DNA of 64,000 nt from Peronospora farinosa (taxonomy: Eukaryota > Oomycota > Peronosporomycetes > Peronosporales > Peronosporaceae): assembly GCA_947646735.1 (NCBI GenBank), contig CANTFK010000722.1, positions 56,760-120,759 on the forward strand, in the 5' to 3' direction. The translations under genes and the position numbers were made by a program. Shown one piece after another: positions 21,601 to 31,158 of the stretch. The notes below the pieces were generated by a model that searched no databases, was not told the origin of the DNA, and saw nothing but the letters and a program-made list of their open reading frames with translations. Within the stretch, counting starts at the first letter, position 1; the number at the start of each line of letters is the position of its first letter.

Positions 21601-24600
21601 ACCGAGGAGACGCAATGCGAAGCATTTCTAGCAAACCTCGAAGCATATGCGCACGTACTAGATATGTGATTGCTGGAGATTGCTGACTTTGCGAAAGCAT
21701 GAACAACAGGACCCCAAACATGTGCGTCTCAACTTCGAGCGGCTCTAAAAGCTCACTGTCTTCCGATAAGTCACTCGGAGCATGATGAACATTCACAAAT
21801 CCGGATTTTCCGAGCGCTACATCGCTTGGGTATTGACGGAGACTCGCACCTCGCTTTTGGACAGGAGTTGAAACTGAACGAGGCATTCGCTGAGCACGCA
21901 TCAGTCCTTCGGCTGCTTCAGTAAGTCCCTTTCCTTGAATCAGTTCTTTTTCAAGAACCTCAAACACTTTTCTGTGGAACTCTTTTGAAAACCACAATGT
22001 TTGAAGAACGGGCTCTTTCATTTCTCTGTTCGTAGCTGCACTCTTAGCTGCATCGCTTGCAGCTTCAGCTGTTCGAGTAGCAGCATCTTCAATTGTGAGA
22101 CCCAAACTCGAACCGTGTGAGGCTTGGGCACTTAGCAATTCATTAACCACAGGCGATGTCCCAGTCTCGGAATTGCCTGCTTTTTGAAGCCGCTGCTTTC
22201 GCTTCATTTTTGCAACAGCAGCAACCGACTTAGCTTCTTCTTCTCGCCTATCGTAAGTCCCACTTATATCAGTTGACGCTAAGAAGCGAAAAACAACCCA
22301 TGCACATCTTCTTGTTTGCTTTCGAATAATCATCTGCTCATCAGTACACGCGTTCCATTGAGAAATTATTTTGCTCGTCATTGTGTTCGGCCACTGGTCA
22401 GTCGATTCACCCCGTTCGGCTTTGCCTCCACGCAAGTATGCATCAATATCATTACAGAGTGTAACCTCGCTATCATCGCCATCCATCCGCGATAACTGGT
22501 TCCATTTTTGTATTGCAATGTGTTCATCGCATTCACAGACCAGTTTTGCGAGACGAACGGATTCATTGAATTGAGTCGTCAACCACGATCGAACTTTTCG
22601 CTGAAAAAAGCAAATGGACATTACGGTCCGGCTCCATTCATCCGGTGACATATTGTCTAAAATATCATTTCCAAAGACTGGTAGAGCTGCAGGAACCCAA
22701 CGACAGTGCGACATCATTAAGTTATGACCCCTTGCCTCGGGACCTTCGGTTGCAGCTTTTAGCACAGGAGCAAAATCATAGCCACATATACCTTCTCCTT
22801 CCGCCAGATGCCACAAACCGATCATAGTGTTGGAGAAACCTTGTGACTTTGTGACCGATGAATCAGTCGGGTGTTTTACCAGAGGAATGCTGCGCTGGAA
22901 ATCACGCAGAATCTCATGACCAGCACGCGAGACTTTCCATATTCGCACCTCAGCAATCGATCCTTTAAATGTGCGCTGTGAAAAGATGTTCGTGAGCGCT
23001 TCACCATGTGTGTCGATACCACTCATCCAACAACCGAGTCGCGAAGGGTGGAAGATCACGCTGCTGCAAACTTGTTCAAATTCTCTTTTCTCGGATAAAA
23101 CTCCGTTCACGAAAAACTGGAGACATCTTTTTGCTGTCTCGTACGTGACCGCGCAATGAACCCATTTAAAAGTCTGAAATTGGTACAATCTAAACAATTG
23201 CTCACGTGGGGAATTACCTGGGATCGATAGCTGCAAATGCCGCCCAATTAATTCCAGGTATACACTTCCATTTTGAACGCCATTATTACACCATAATGCT
23301 TGATTTCCTACAAGCTCAGTTGGAAAGATCCACATTTCCATTGTGAAATCATTTGCTTCACCTAGCGCCGGCATCTCCACGTAGCTGATATCGTCTGTTT
23401 TCGGGTTGGTAGCTGCTTGGACACCACGTGCGGTGGGTGGTGTTATCCGACTACCGAAAAGCAATACTTTACAAGTAGGAGCACTAAGCGGAGGGCCAAC
23501 CAGCTTTCGTTGAAGTCCAGCCAGCATATCAGCATAGAGTAACAAAAGCGAGGAAGCAGTGTGGCGTGCGGTTATTGGGACGCCATCTTTTGTCTTCTCC
23601 ATATTGTTCTTCTCCCACCATTCTGCTGGACACGCGTAAGGAGGAGCCCGATGGAGGAGCCGGATAACGTCACGTTTGGTCATGTAACCACTTCGTAGAA
23701 GTCCTTGCTGAACAAATTCCTCTGACAAAGGATGCCAGTTAATACTGGAGTAGCCACGTAGTGAGCCAGGTGACAGGGTCCTAACCTCGTTGGCAGCGAC
23801 TCCCTCGCGAAGAACAGATCGAATGGAAAATATTTCCTGCAATTTGGACAGAATTCCGGTGTCAAGCAAGAACTGGTGATCCCGAGGCTCAAAATCCAAA
23901 CTCCATGAGCACAGTATAGTTTGCTTTAGCTGTGGATCGGCTATACTGTAGCCCGAGCTCCCACCGAGCAGTTGTGCCAAATGGGTGTATAATTCGCAAA
24001 AAGCGTTTTGAACGCTTTCAATGGTTTGTCGATTACAACCCTCGAGTCCTTTCAAATAGTGATGGCGAACAGTAGCCCGAAATGTCTCTGTCACAACCTG
24101 CCCGTCATTCAGTTCTCGTGATTCTTTCTCGCTCTCAGTAAACCCTCTCATTGCAGGCCGCAAGAAAATCAGAGCATTGTGAATAGCCGAGTCGTAAGAC
24201 AGCAGCGATATTATGCTCTTCATCGCTTGAAGACCAAATAGTCGAGAATCCGATCGCCGTTGGCGTCTTTCGAGCAGTAATGTGAGCACTTCGGGCGGTG
24301 CTCCAGTTCCGTTACGAATATACAATTCGCATGCTTTCATCATTGCGGAAAAAGTGTTTGTGTAGTCGTATTCCTTGGTCTCAAAAACGTCATCAGAATC
24401 CTTCGAATCCATGTCATCGTCATCTGCAATAAATTGCGGCGAAGTGAATGTGAGCCCTTGAATAGAGGCGTGTCGAGCTCTCCAGCGATGCTGAGCTCGT
24501 AATACATCGACGATTCCAGACCACTTATATCTATCTGCCTTACCTAGCGTTTTCCAGCGTTCAAGCATTGGTTGTAACGATGGAGGTGTCTTTTGAGCAC

Positions 24601-27600
24601 TCCATTTCTCCGCTAAATTGAAGAGCGCAATCTGCGAGTCTCCTTTAACACGTTCAGCTTCTCCTGATGGTGGGGCCAGTTTACACAGAAATTCTGCTCG
24701 TTGAATCACTTGGTTTAAGAGGTCATCGAACGTTTTTGGCACCACCACGCTTTGCTCCAAATTAATGTCGTCACCAAATCGCCTTGGCGGAAAATACGTG
24801 GTCGTTGCAGCAGACTCTTCCGATTCCAGTTTTTGTGTATCGTGTTCGTTCAGTGAAGGTTCGTCTGCTTCTCTTGCGCGATACTCTTGTCGAACCTTTA
24901 TCAGCCAATGACGCAGCATAATGATCCGCTTCCAAACACGAATAATATCGTCGGATGGAGTAAAATGTGCGTGAGAAACAAAAAAATCTGTCCCAACAAC
25001 TTCGCAATCCGTATTGACCCCCGCCCCTGCAGCGATTGCTTGCACCTCTTGGAGTACGTGAGAGGGTGCATGCATTATTAAAGCAGCGCACATCCATCGT
25101 TCACATAACGGGAAACTTCCAAACCGACTCAGGAAAGTATGATCTGGGCAGTGTCTCTCCAGCCATGACATAATAAGTTGCACGGGCCCACGCCCAGTCA
25201 TCTCCGCCGTCCAATTACCCCAAAACACAGGATCGCGTTGGCTTAAAGCTTCACTGGTTTCGAAGCGTCTTCCTGAATCACGCTTTCTCATTGCAAAATC
25301 TTCTCCGATACTTGACAACGTATTTTGCGATAAACCTGTCAAGACTCCAGCTCCAGTAATTTGGTCATTTGCCGGATAACGAGCACATTCAGCTTGGAGT
25401 ACATCGCTCCAAAGCAATGGTATGCTCATACCTGACTGGTCCTGTCCGGCAAAAGGCTCTGCAATACCTCCACTAAGCAGTGGCGACTGCAGCCAAGGTA
25501 ACAGCTCTTCTTCCGCCCCATCTACCGGGTGCCCAGCAATAAGAGTGCCAGCGATACGGCCAGTAAGGGAAGCCAATGAATTATGCAAATCAAATAGCCA
25601 GTGTATACAAAGACTTGACTTTGCGATTCCTGACGGACGCACTTGAACAACATCTTGAGAACCGTAGAGTGATACTCCAGCAGTGGCTACTTCAGGTAGT
25701 TTTTCAATTGCTGGTCCCAGAGGTCGGAATTCTGTGGGACCCACCGCAATCCCCATACTTTTTCCATTGTACACGAATGACAAAAGTTGCAAGTCGTAGT
25801 CGATAACGACCGTAAAAATGTCGCCCACACCAACAGAAAGCTTCGGCCCGTAATCATACCGCGTTCCTCCTACCCAAACAGAGCCGATTGAGGGCATCCA
25901 CCCGATACTTGTCGGCGTTTCTCCCATAAAGGTTTCGTGCGCAGAGAGCTGTGAGCTTAAGCAGCACTCTCTCTGTGGCTGCCTCCAATCAATTCCAATA
26001 CAAACATGCCCAGATACCATTCCTCCAGGACGCGAGCACTTGAGAGCGAAATCAACCGAATGAACACCATGAAGAAACGCCGTTCGCAGTAGGCAAGTTC
26101 GCCACATTTCGGTGCTATCTCTCACATAGGCCGATGTTCCTGTGTGGCTGATGCACACCGAGTTCAGCTTTTTCTTCGTGTTAAATTGTAGTGGAAGGCA
26201 ACCATGTGGAGGCACAAACCGCGAAAGGCTAGCCAAAGGGGTTTCATCATGAACCATGAACGTCGGAACGCCGTACGCTGCACCCATCATGTTTTGAGAC
26301 CCTGGAAATCCCACAGACCCGGATGCGTAGCAGTCCCGCAATATTTTAATAAACGATGCATCGTACTCTTCATCCGGTAGATTTTCTTTCTTGTACCATG
26401 GGTCTCCACCATTTGCAAACTCCTGTGTCGTCAACCGGTATAGCTTTCCCTGAGTAATTTTTGCAGGAGATGACAGCATTTCCAGCGCATAACCTAAAGC
26501 ATCTTTCTTAGAACTCCCTCCGACTGCAACTTGTGCAACCAATAGCTGCGATCCTTCCTCCCATAATCGAATTAAATGCTCACGCGTTAGTCTTCCACCA
26601 TGCCTATTCGGATTGACAGAGCGTCCTAGAGCGACGATTGTGAATGAGCTAGTTGCTTCAAACTGAAACCCTATCTGGCCTTCAAAATGGTCCTTCTCGC
26701 CGGTATAAAGCTGATGAAAAACATTATACAGCCGTTTCGTTGTGCGTGCTCGGAAGCAAGGTTCCTTTTCAAGCGCAGCTACGCGCTCCAATTCTTGTGA
26801 TTCTATTAAACGTGCCTTCTGGTGTGCTTCCAGTTGCTGAAATCGATGCGCGGACTTTCTCACAGCCTGCGATTCCGAGCAAAAGTGGTCTAGCGTTTCA
26901 AGAAGTCTTACCGTCACTGGAAGTAATTGTCGGGCAAGCCACATGTGGCGGCGCAACAGGCACAAGCACGCAACAAACCAGGGTAGCACCTCCGACAGCA
27001 AAGGGATCTTATACGAACGTACACTTGCTTGGCGCACCACTGCTGCCTGGGAAAGAACAAACGATTCGTTTGCCTGGAAGGCGACAATACTGTCAATCAG
27101 ATCCCGATATGCGTTCAAAGACAAAAACCCGAACTCGAGAGTCGCTTCCTGGACTTGAAGTCTTCGCTGGGACATTGCTCTCAGATCTTTCGGATCTCGT
27201 TGGTTAGCTGGGGCACTATCATTTGCGTTTGCCTTCGTCAGTTCGACAGCTTCCGAAAGCAAATATAGCTGATAAGTCTTCAGGAGGTGCATCGCGGCAT
27301 CATATAGTTCATCATGACTCAGATGCATCTCGCTCAACGCGTCAGTGCCTGCTAAAAGTTGCTTCCGTTGTGAACTCACCACAAACTGCATGAGAAGTTC
27401 AACCGTTTCTGTCACAGCCAAGACCCATGTCGCTTCGTCAGTATCCTTAGAGTTTGATCCTCTGCATTTGTCAATGTCGACTGCCATATGAGGCATGAAA
27501 CTTAGTATCCCATCGTTTCCTGGAACAGCAAGAAGTCTCATCACTGATACCAAGACGAAATAGCTCGCTGAGGTAACGTCCATCGGGCGTATAATGTGCG

Positions 27601-30600
27601 ATCGCAACAATTGAAGCAGTAATTGCAGTTTTTCAATCGCGGAAGGATACAGAACAACGATACCAGCAAGAATAGTCTGAGCAGCAGCCTTTTCGATCTC
27701 ATTTGCTACCCTTTGAGGTGCTTCGCGAATCCGTGCGATTGTTTCGAGTTCCCCTCGTAGATCGGCAACCAACTCTATCGACATGCCTAATTCGGTAGCA
27801 GAATCTTTCACGTCATGACATGCAATACTTTCCAAGTTAGCACTAATGATTCCCACAATATACGCGAAACCATCACGAATATGTTTTTCAACATTGGTTG
27901 AGCAAGCATCTAGTCCATAGTTAGCATGAAACCGCTTGAGTATAGTCAGCAGTAACAAAAAAACATCTTTGCTCGGCTGGCGGCAAAACGGCTCCTCAAA
28001 CTGGACAAAGGACTTTGCTGAAGACATGGATGCGATCGAACTATCTGGCTCCACTTGATATAATTCGTAAATTTGTCGGACGATTGCGGTGCAAAGCTCA
28101 CTGAGTGATTCTGAATTCTGAACATATCCATCCCTAGTGACCGCCAGTGGCATTGATTCGTTTGGAACGTCTTCCGATGTAAATTTGCTCACTATTTCCA
28201 AGCTTTTGTCGCGAGTTCCGTTTCTACAGACCTTGCATACTTTCGCTGAGCCATGGTTAACAAAAGAGCACTTTGAGCAAGCCCACTCTTCGACTGGATG
28301 CAAACAAGGGTCGACCCAGATCGCGTGCGCACAGTGATTAGATCCTTGACATGATACCCTGAGCTCCAGCATGCGCACATTTTTCACGTCGACTTTAAAC
28401 TGCTCGATTAGATGAATTTCAGACATTGGCTTTGACTGCCACAGTAATTTGTCGTCGCCAAGTATCTTGAACGCTACCACGACCTCATGATTCTGAATAA
28501 GTTCATCGCGTGTGTCGTCATTAATAGCGACCGTGCCGCTGGCCGTGCGATAGGCTTCAGACAAGTCGTAGATCACGTAGGCGTCACCATGTGAAGGTGG
28601 ATGCGTCGACAAGCACCGCCGCTTGACCTCGCCATTAATGTGGATTGAAGCGCCTCCCCTGGCTGATATGTTGTTGCCCGATGATATGCTCGGATCTCCA
28701 TTGCTTGCATATCCCAACTGCCCACCCTTCCCTAAAGTCCCGTATCCAACTGAAAAGTGGCTCTCACTCATGCTCGAAAGAAAGACTGAGTCGGTATCAG
28801 ATGGACTAGAGCCAGCGCAGTCCCATTTTGTGACTCCAAGCAAGGTAATTACTTTCCCCGAGCCGTAGAATGAAACAGCAGGGTGTACTTCATGTCCAGC
28901 TAAATCCGTAAATACCACACCGTAGTCCGTGTCGTTGATTTTGTATGCTAGGGTGCCTTCGCTCATGTCAACATCTACTTGGACAATATCGCCAGGGTGC
29001 ACTTTACCAATGGTTCGCCCTAGCTTGTGTCCACGAGCATATAGGTTGCCATTGTAGCCTCTCAGCATCCAGAGACTAGGGGACGAATCATAACCGCTCA
29101 TGGTGACAGGAATTATTGCAGCACCAAAGCAAGTCATCTCGTCGTCCTGTGAGTCAGTATCAAGACGCAATCTCCACGAGGCTTTCCCAGTAGATATTCC
29201 ACAATTCACAGCTGCATATTGGTAACTCGTTTCCCGAGTCCTGACAACGAAACCATCGTCTTCGACAACTATACCATTTGAGCAGAATGACGCTTCAAAA
29301 ACGGCCGCAACTTTGTGGACGTCATCAAAACTCACCGTATCCCCTTCGTGCGCCAATCGGCTTGACTTTTCCTGATGATATGCGTTAATTCCCTTTAGCA
29401 AAAAGCGACCTTCTTCTAATGCAAGCGCTGTAATTCGCTGCAGACGGGGATCTTCGGCGCTGGCATCAAGCTGCAATAACATATCGACAAACAACATCGT
29501 GACGTTAAGTGATGCCGTTGATAAAGCCCAGGCCCTCAGTGCACCAATAGCCTCTGCAGCCATAACCTCATCAAGAGTAACAAAAGCACCAAGCAGCCAA
29601 TGAGCAATAGCACTTAACGTTAGCTTTGGATCCGCAAAAAGGGAGGCAGGTGCGGGCATATACAGCCGCAAGTGTTCAATCGCGTACGTCCCATTCCGAT
29701 TCGAAAATGGAATACCCGCCATAACGATCCGGGCCTCCCGACAGGACGTCGGGAAGTTTGCTTCAATTGTCATAGGACCCGACGGCGATACTTTCCTGTC
29801 TTCTACAATTTGGAGAAATATATTACTCCCATCAGGACGATACTGAACACCGACAGTTTGTGGAATGTACTTCATGTGCCAGTGAATCGTGATTGAAGTC
29901 ACTTTCTCCAGCTCTGTCGTCTTCACCACAAAATACACCACTCCTGGTCTTGGTTGCGATTGCCAAAACGTGTCGTCCCCTCCATCCAGCACGCAATGCG
30001 TCCCATGTGCATCAGAACTTGTCGTGACCGACGACGCTCCCACCGCTTCCTTGTCCAACCTTAACACTATATCCGGCTGTTTTTTCATTGGACTCCAGAA
30101 CGAGTACAACGACAGCACAGGAAAGCACGTCAAGAGCTGCGACAGCTCTTGAAATGACTTCAATGCTTGTGGATTCGTATAATCAAAAGCTCCTAATAAT
30201 GCTGACAACGTATGAATTGCTAAATGATGCAATTCTTCATTGCCCAGTGCTTTTTCCACAGGTCTCGGAATCTTCTCGACTTGATCACGACTCATGAGAT
30301 CACAGACAATCTTGCAACTGTTTGAAAGTACCGCCAATCGTCTCTCTAATACATGAGTAAACACTGGTGTCGGTAATGCTTCACTCAGCATTTCTTCCAA
30401 TGTTCGAATCGAGCGTTTCTCCATTCCAGATTTATCCACCACTCCGGCACTTGTCATATTCTTATAATCATTGACATTTTGTCTGCATTTGAGTTTTCGA
30501 TTCTTGTGCATACGATGCTCTGTTGGTAGATCACCTGTCGTGTTTTCACCACATATTAAAGACGAGATAAACGTATCTTCCAGGATATTCGTCTGTAATT

Positions 30601-30901
30601 GGTCCAAATACTCTTCACTTTGGAAATATGTATCCCAACTGGTTATTGAGGTGTACTGTAACGAGGCAAAACATATGGCACAGGATCGCGTGTTGCCTGA
30701 ATGTAACCGTGCAGGTTTGGGCATCCAACCATCCTCTTCATCACCAGTTATCCAGGCTTCTCCTTCGGTTCTTGAAGTTTCAGTCGTAAATGAAGATGGA
30801 GATATATTTAATTGTGGGCTTTGATTGTTTGCTGAGGTACGTGAGCTCTCCCCAGCATCGGTCGAAGGAAGCGGGTCCAGTAGCTCCAATAATTCTTCCA
30901 T
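15656..30901 (-). CDS. giant multidomain HECT E3 ubiquitin ligase
   Basis: A 15.2-kb intronless ORF of 5,081 aa. Domains by eye: discoidin/DOC-like beta-sandwich ~305-415; SPRY ~537-687; RanBP2-type zinc finger ~868-896 (WACSKCSFVNHGSAKVCKVC); second SPRY ~1605-1755; ConA/LamG-like domain ~2500-2660 (FTMEMWIFP to FKGSIAEVRIWKV); two UBA domains ~3505-3545 and ~3585-3625 (MGFEFDLCMAALEHSRDDP; ALELSNSDPNRAMEWLMEHG); two CUB-like sandwiches beginning SLHPY ~4095 and SSHPY ~4404; HECT domain ~4730-5081. The HECT lobe has FRGEEGVDWGGVYREG and the catalytic Cys of LPVAHTCF at residue 5048, 33 residues before the end as expected. It should transfer ubiquitin to substrates; the UBA and RanBP2 modules suggest ubiquitin binding, and the SPRY/LamG modules suggest substrate or glycan recognition. 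It lies 257 bp downstream of the glucan synthase gene in the same orientation. No frame break is seen. Confidence 0.92.
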   Translation of the reverse strand: MEELLELLDPLPSTDAGESSRTSANNQSPQLNISPSSFTTETSRTEGEAWITGDEEDGWMPKPARLHSGNTRSCAICFASLQYTSITSWDTYFQSEEYLDQLQTNILEDTFISSLICGENTTGDLPTEHRMHKNRKLKCRQNVNDYKNMTSAGVVDKSGMEKRSIRTLEEMLSEALPTPVFTHVLERRLAVLSNSCKIVCDLMSRDQVEKIPRPVEKALGNEELHHLAIHTLSALLGAFDYTNPQALKSFQELSQLLTCFPVLSLYSFWSPMKKQPDIVLRLDKEAVGASSVTTSSDAHGTHCVLDGGDDTFWQSQPRPGVVYFVVKTTELEKVTSITIHWHMKYIPQTVGVQYRPDGSNIFLQIVEDRKVSPSGPMTIEANFPTSCREARIVMAGIPFSNRNGTYAIEHLRLYMPAPASLFADPKLTLSAIAHWLLGAFVTLDEVMAAEAIGALRAWALSTASLNVTMLFVDMLLQLDASAEDPRLQRITALALEEGRFLLKGINAYHQEKSSRLAHEGDTVSFDDVHKVAAVFEASFCSNGIVVEDDGFVVRTRETSYQYAAVNCGISTGKASWRLRLDTDSQDDEMTCFGAAIIPVTMSGYDSSPSLWMLRGYNGNLYARGHKLGRTIGKVHPGDIVQVDVDMSEGTLAYKINDTDYGVVFTDLAGHEVHPAVSFYGSGKVITLLGVTKWDCAGSSPSDTDSVFLSSMSESHFSVGYGTLGKGGQLGYASNGDPSISSGNNISARGGASIHINGEVKRRCLSTHPPSHGDAYVIYDLSEAYRTASGTVAINDDTRDELIQNHEVVVAFKILGDDKLLWQSKPMSEIHLIEQFKVDVKNVRMLELRVSCQGSNHCAHAIWVDPCLHPVEEWACSKCSFVNHGSAKVCKVCRNGTRDKSLEIVSKFTSEDVPNESMPLAVTRDGYVQNSESLSELCTAIVRQIYELYQVEPDSSIASMSSAKSFVQFEEPFCRQPSKDVFLLLLTILKRFHANYGLDACSTNVEKHIRDGFAYIVGIISANLESIACHDVKDSATELGMSIELVADLRGELETIARIREAPQRVANEIEKAAAQTILAGIVVLYPSAIEKLQLLLQLLRSHIIRPMDVTSASYFVLVSVMRLLAVPGNDGILSFMPHMAVDIDKCRGSNSKDTDEATWVLAVTETVELLMQFVVSSQRKQLLAGTDALSEMHLSHDELYDAAMHLLKTYQLYLLSEAVELTKANANDSAPANQRDPKDLRAMSQRRLQVQEATLEFGFLSLNAYRDLIDSIVAFQANESFVLSQAAVVRQASVRSYKIPLLSEVLPWFVACLCLLRRHMWLARQLLPVTVRLLETLDHFCSESQAVRKSAHRFQQLEAHQKARLIESQELERVAALEKEPCFRARTTKRLYNVFHQLYTGEKDHFEGQIGFQFEATSSFTIVALGRSVNPNRHGGRLTREHLIRLWEEGSQLLVAQVAVGGSSKKDALGYALEMLSSPAKITQGKLYRLTTQEFANGGDPWYKKENLPDEEYDASFIKILRDCYASGSVGFPGSQNMMGAAYGVPTFMVHDETPLASLSRFVPPHGCLPLQFNTKKKLNSVCISHTGTSAYVRDSTEMWRTCLLRTAFLHGVHSVDFALKCSRPGGMVSGHVCIGIDWRQPQRECCLSSQLSAHETFMGETPTSIGWMPSIGSVWVGGTRYDYGPKLSVGVGDIFTVVIDYDLQLLSFVYNGKSMGIAVGPTEFRPLGPAIEKLPEVATAGVSLYGSQDVVQVRPSGIAKSSLCIHWLFDLHNSLASLTGRIAGTLIAGHPVDGAEEELLPWLQSPLLSGGIAEPFAGQDQSGMSIPLLWSDVLQAECARYPANDQITGAGVLTGLSQNTLSSIGEDFAMRKRDSGRRFETSEALSQRDPVFWGNWTAEMTGRGPVQLIMSWLERHCPDHTFLSRFGSFPLCERWMCAALIMHAPSHVLQEVQAIAAGAGVNTDCEVVGTDFFVSHAHFTPSDDIIRVWKRIIMLRHWLIKVRQEYRAREADEPSLNEHDTQKLESEESAATTTYFPPRRFGDDINLEQSVVVPKTFDDLLNQVIQRAEFLCKLAPPSGEAERVKGDSQIALFNLAEKWSAQKTPPSLQPMLERWKTLGKADRYKWSGIVDVLRAQHRWRARHASIQGLTFTSPQFIADDDDMDSKDSDDVFETKEYDYTNTFSAMMKACELYIRNGTGAPPEVLTLLLERRQRRSDSRLFGLQAMKSIISLLSYDSAIHNALIFLRPAMRGFTESEKESRELNDGQVVTETFRATVRHHYLKGLEGCNRQTIESVQNAFCELYTHLAQLLGGSSGYSIADPQLKQTILCSWSLDFEPRDHQFLLDTGILSKLQEIFSIRSVLREGVAANEVRTLSPGSLRGYSSINWHPLSEEFVQQGLLRSGYMTKRDVIRLLHRAPPYACPAEWWEKNNMEKTKDGVPITARHTASSLLLLYADMLAGLQRKLVGPPLSAPTCKVLLFGSRITPPTARGVQAATNPKTDDISYVEMPALGEANDFTMEMWIFPTELVGNQALWCNNGVQNGSVYLELIGRHLQLSIPGNSPREQLFRLYQFQTFKWVHCAVTYETAKRCLQFFVNGVLSEKREFEQVCSSVIFHPSRLGCWMSGIDTHGEALTNIFSQRTFKGSIAEVRIWKVSRAGHEILRDFQRSIPLVKHPTDSSVTKSQGFSNTMIGLWHLAEGEGICGYDFAPVLKAATEGPEARGHNLMMSHCRWVPAALPVFGNDILDNMSPDEWSRTVMSICFFQRKVRSWLTTQFNESVRLAKLVCECDEHIAIQKWNQLSRMDGDDSEVTLCNDIDAYLRGGKAERGESTDQWPNTMTSKIISQWNACTDEQMIIRKQTRRCAWVVFRFLASTDISGTYDRREEEAKSVAAVAKMKRKQRLQKAGNSETGTSPVVNELLSAQASHGSSLGLTIEDAATRTAEAASDAAKSAATNREMKEPVLQTLWFSKEFHRKVFEVLEKELIQGKGLTEAAEGLMRAQRMPRSVSTPVQKRGASLRQYPSDVALGKSGFVNVHHAPSDLSEDSELLEPLEVETHMFGVLLFMLSQSQQSPAITYLVRAHMLRGLLEMLRIASPRSQRVIKLLLRRICCSVKPSDVGAVLGSESVLIDLLLNQVAESVCSTAAPMATHAVKVPASSAQAGNADKDNSFTSSESLSNPIGFRSGEISLVMASESVALLRLLLMEKHWKQEVAENLCNAIRNITPILARKNHDSDSWSPEMMRNADPSDIRIRAAIIRAVGALSVLGTHSDCIRIGGKVAVTTQGTNSSGTEIASDGSENYVNATLIEMNPHASTVRVIFHPMSSDVDFDPSHNVQDVKLSTLSPTEEIFLSSTVVPLSMDMMPVILQLTSLEETSVLKEFDSLWRLQIRSRALLALEPLLRHSVLVTKSFAHDAMAQNLLRFALTPTSLDSFLSLPLLQERGRMILCRLIESSTPLGKAMFHGLKEPIAPALAASESIALPNSSDVEVNDDPAEEETEAHRVRRGFASTLAAMGFEFDLCMAALEHSRDDPNLAVEWLMGDGAATYQERLEAQRLARASIAAHGLADGADGTSGLTIQTKATELQSISGMPYCLALCALELSNSDPNRAMEWLMEHGSSYIEKFDSLDLLTDAFLAARTVVLEDRAAMEEIDQPDPLVTSTSRQDAIAAEYLGSTTSTRSGEVPYTPSADAMAVTLAPILAPGSLKLNAGAVAARDVSVTAFSPLDPEYLTPNVLLTVTSDCGPVQQAVASGRTGVYRRYSPDDGVLITFLNTESGAYEDEFCSPRDLRRIVRIFDEPLEGVESIHRVATRTENALSTYYARRAITALLCAFASLEDSIPKVPGMKDVDNVHALEDKPSLLSSSLASEIFSVVGGPRQFVNLLKMVSASEMNSIKPPDANGLPNRNHASGTTVAKQPVSLLASMQKLTLKLLREEARRGKVKNFGLQSPRPRSRVAKQAEDRTDFSGVVSICHSVPGVAEYSERGDDEELRRATAMSIEASPVTTARMDSAEARHDGWLVGERKSEDASNYMRIIHQPSDLEAQELTSAYLGGRVDGHDGLLSSVLVKECVSHFVESTRMAEDGAGEVSAVQEFQSLHPYFGRSEYARAVRIDSSYRCLRIVFDRRCRLGPKAKLTFFADPECEDRIGMVDNAMTASGHLLPDVIIHSHQFWFRFTASEEHVTKDNGYGYRFQVKPMTNVRWTKESEVLTNPSLEWACWLLELLLNDATELVAHGAVHNRNIYDALVRYLRSPGAPYKGRVVRLLQQLLYHSELFPVDAIPELGALESISRLALTCAEVDRASGKVFLSAHLLQLVELSMIISSAASVFERKLAGISVTSAPLLAAPFDLPVPFKQKRARDSLNDVSVLTEFLLGQTSNLPQHILVAIWLEVYGSSIVIESSHPYASGSQLNGVVVFEGAESLWVTFDSRCSLAPCQVGQAMSRLDLASFMIDSRYDGAGEPTKDIRSNRTYVENGWPKRAISYDGNHLEYTFHANENAGDHFGFAATVNAPGISKEKQISCATVKDMEHILQRLVLLQKGSNGSSNEECWTEAMDSQLVDWVNNHVEPTASLSSPTPTTTRHSVDLQPVDIKLNQTVDGLRCSQILNLSLESLQLRFALLKYFNMSLQHCLSLLDLRDTKSPWTIAHRLRQLSHCIFFDVKSALVESAIEATNLPGEISSGNSQQQTARITLDRMQALESRDDREVEPSVSECFFAQAFRQLHQVDPALLRRQIDSKGRLFSVKFRGEEGVDWGGVYREGATSIVDDLFSSHFRLFVLCPNGQHDIGNNRGMYLPNPKCTSPVAIQMFAFVGQLLGISLRTRGDFPFMLPSLVWKQLLGQTLTRADLEDTDTMFIQMLDGIANCDNDGISTEEEFATAFAGLELRFTASSCTGENIELVPGGRHVTVGFHNRLEYCRLAELARLEECSAQVAAMAQGFAMLFPRRVLTLLTWQELEILTCGSPRIDLDLWQRHTRYDGYSEDDPTVLLFWEALGKFSDEQRADFVRFAWGRSRLPRGKWPQPFKLSKRGGRDATRSLPVAHTCFFSVELPPYTSRETMRSMLLATITFGLGGILMA

Positions 30902-31158
30902 GGTCTTTTTTTTACGTTCTCAGAAGATATTATGAGGAGCTACAGTAATTCGATTGGTAGAAAAAAACGAAGCATGAACCAATAGGAAAGACGTATTTAC
31001 CCCACTTCAACATGAGTGTTAGTAGAACAATATATTCAAGAGAGATCTCGCTCATACAATTCTTGTCATATATTTAAAGAGAGTAAAACAAACTTCCCTT
31101 CTTCTCCATTGTCTTCAACAACAACAGCTATCAACAGAGAGTAAGCAGCTCAATGTCT
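30902..31158. other. spacer between glucan synthase and HECT genes
   Basis: 257 bp, AT-rich. It should contain the glucan synthase 3' UTR and HECT promoter. On the minus strand CCAAT-like sequences occur (CTACCAATCG around 30950), but no clear initiator was found. Confidence 0.4.

Noticed and set aside
26653..27207. 184-codon plus-strand frame opposite the HECT gene
   Set aside because: No recognisable features; it lies inside a continuous conserved ORF on the other strand.
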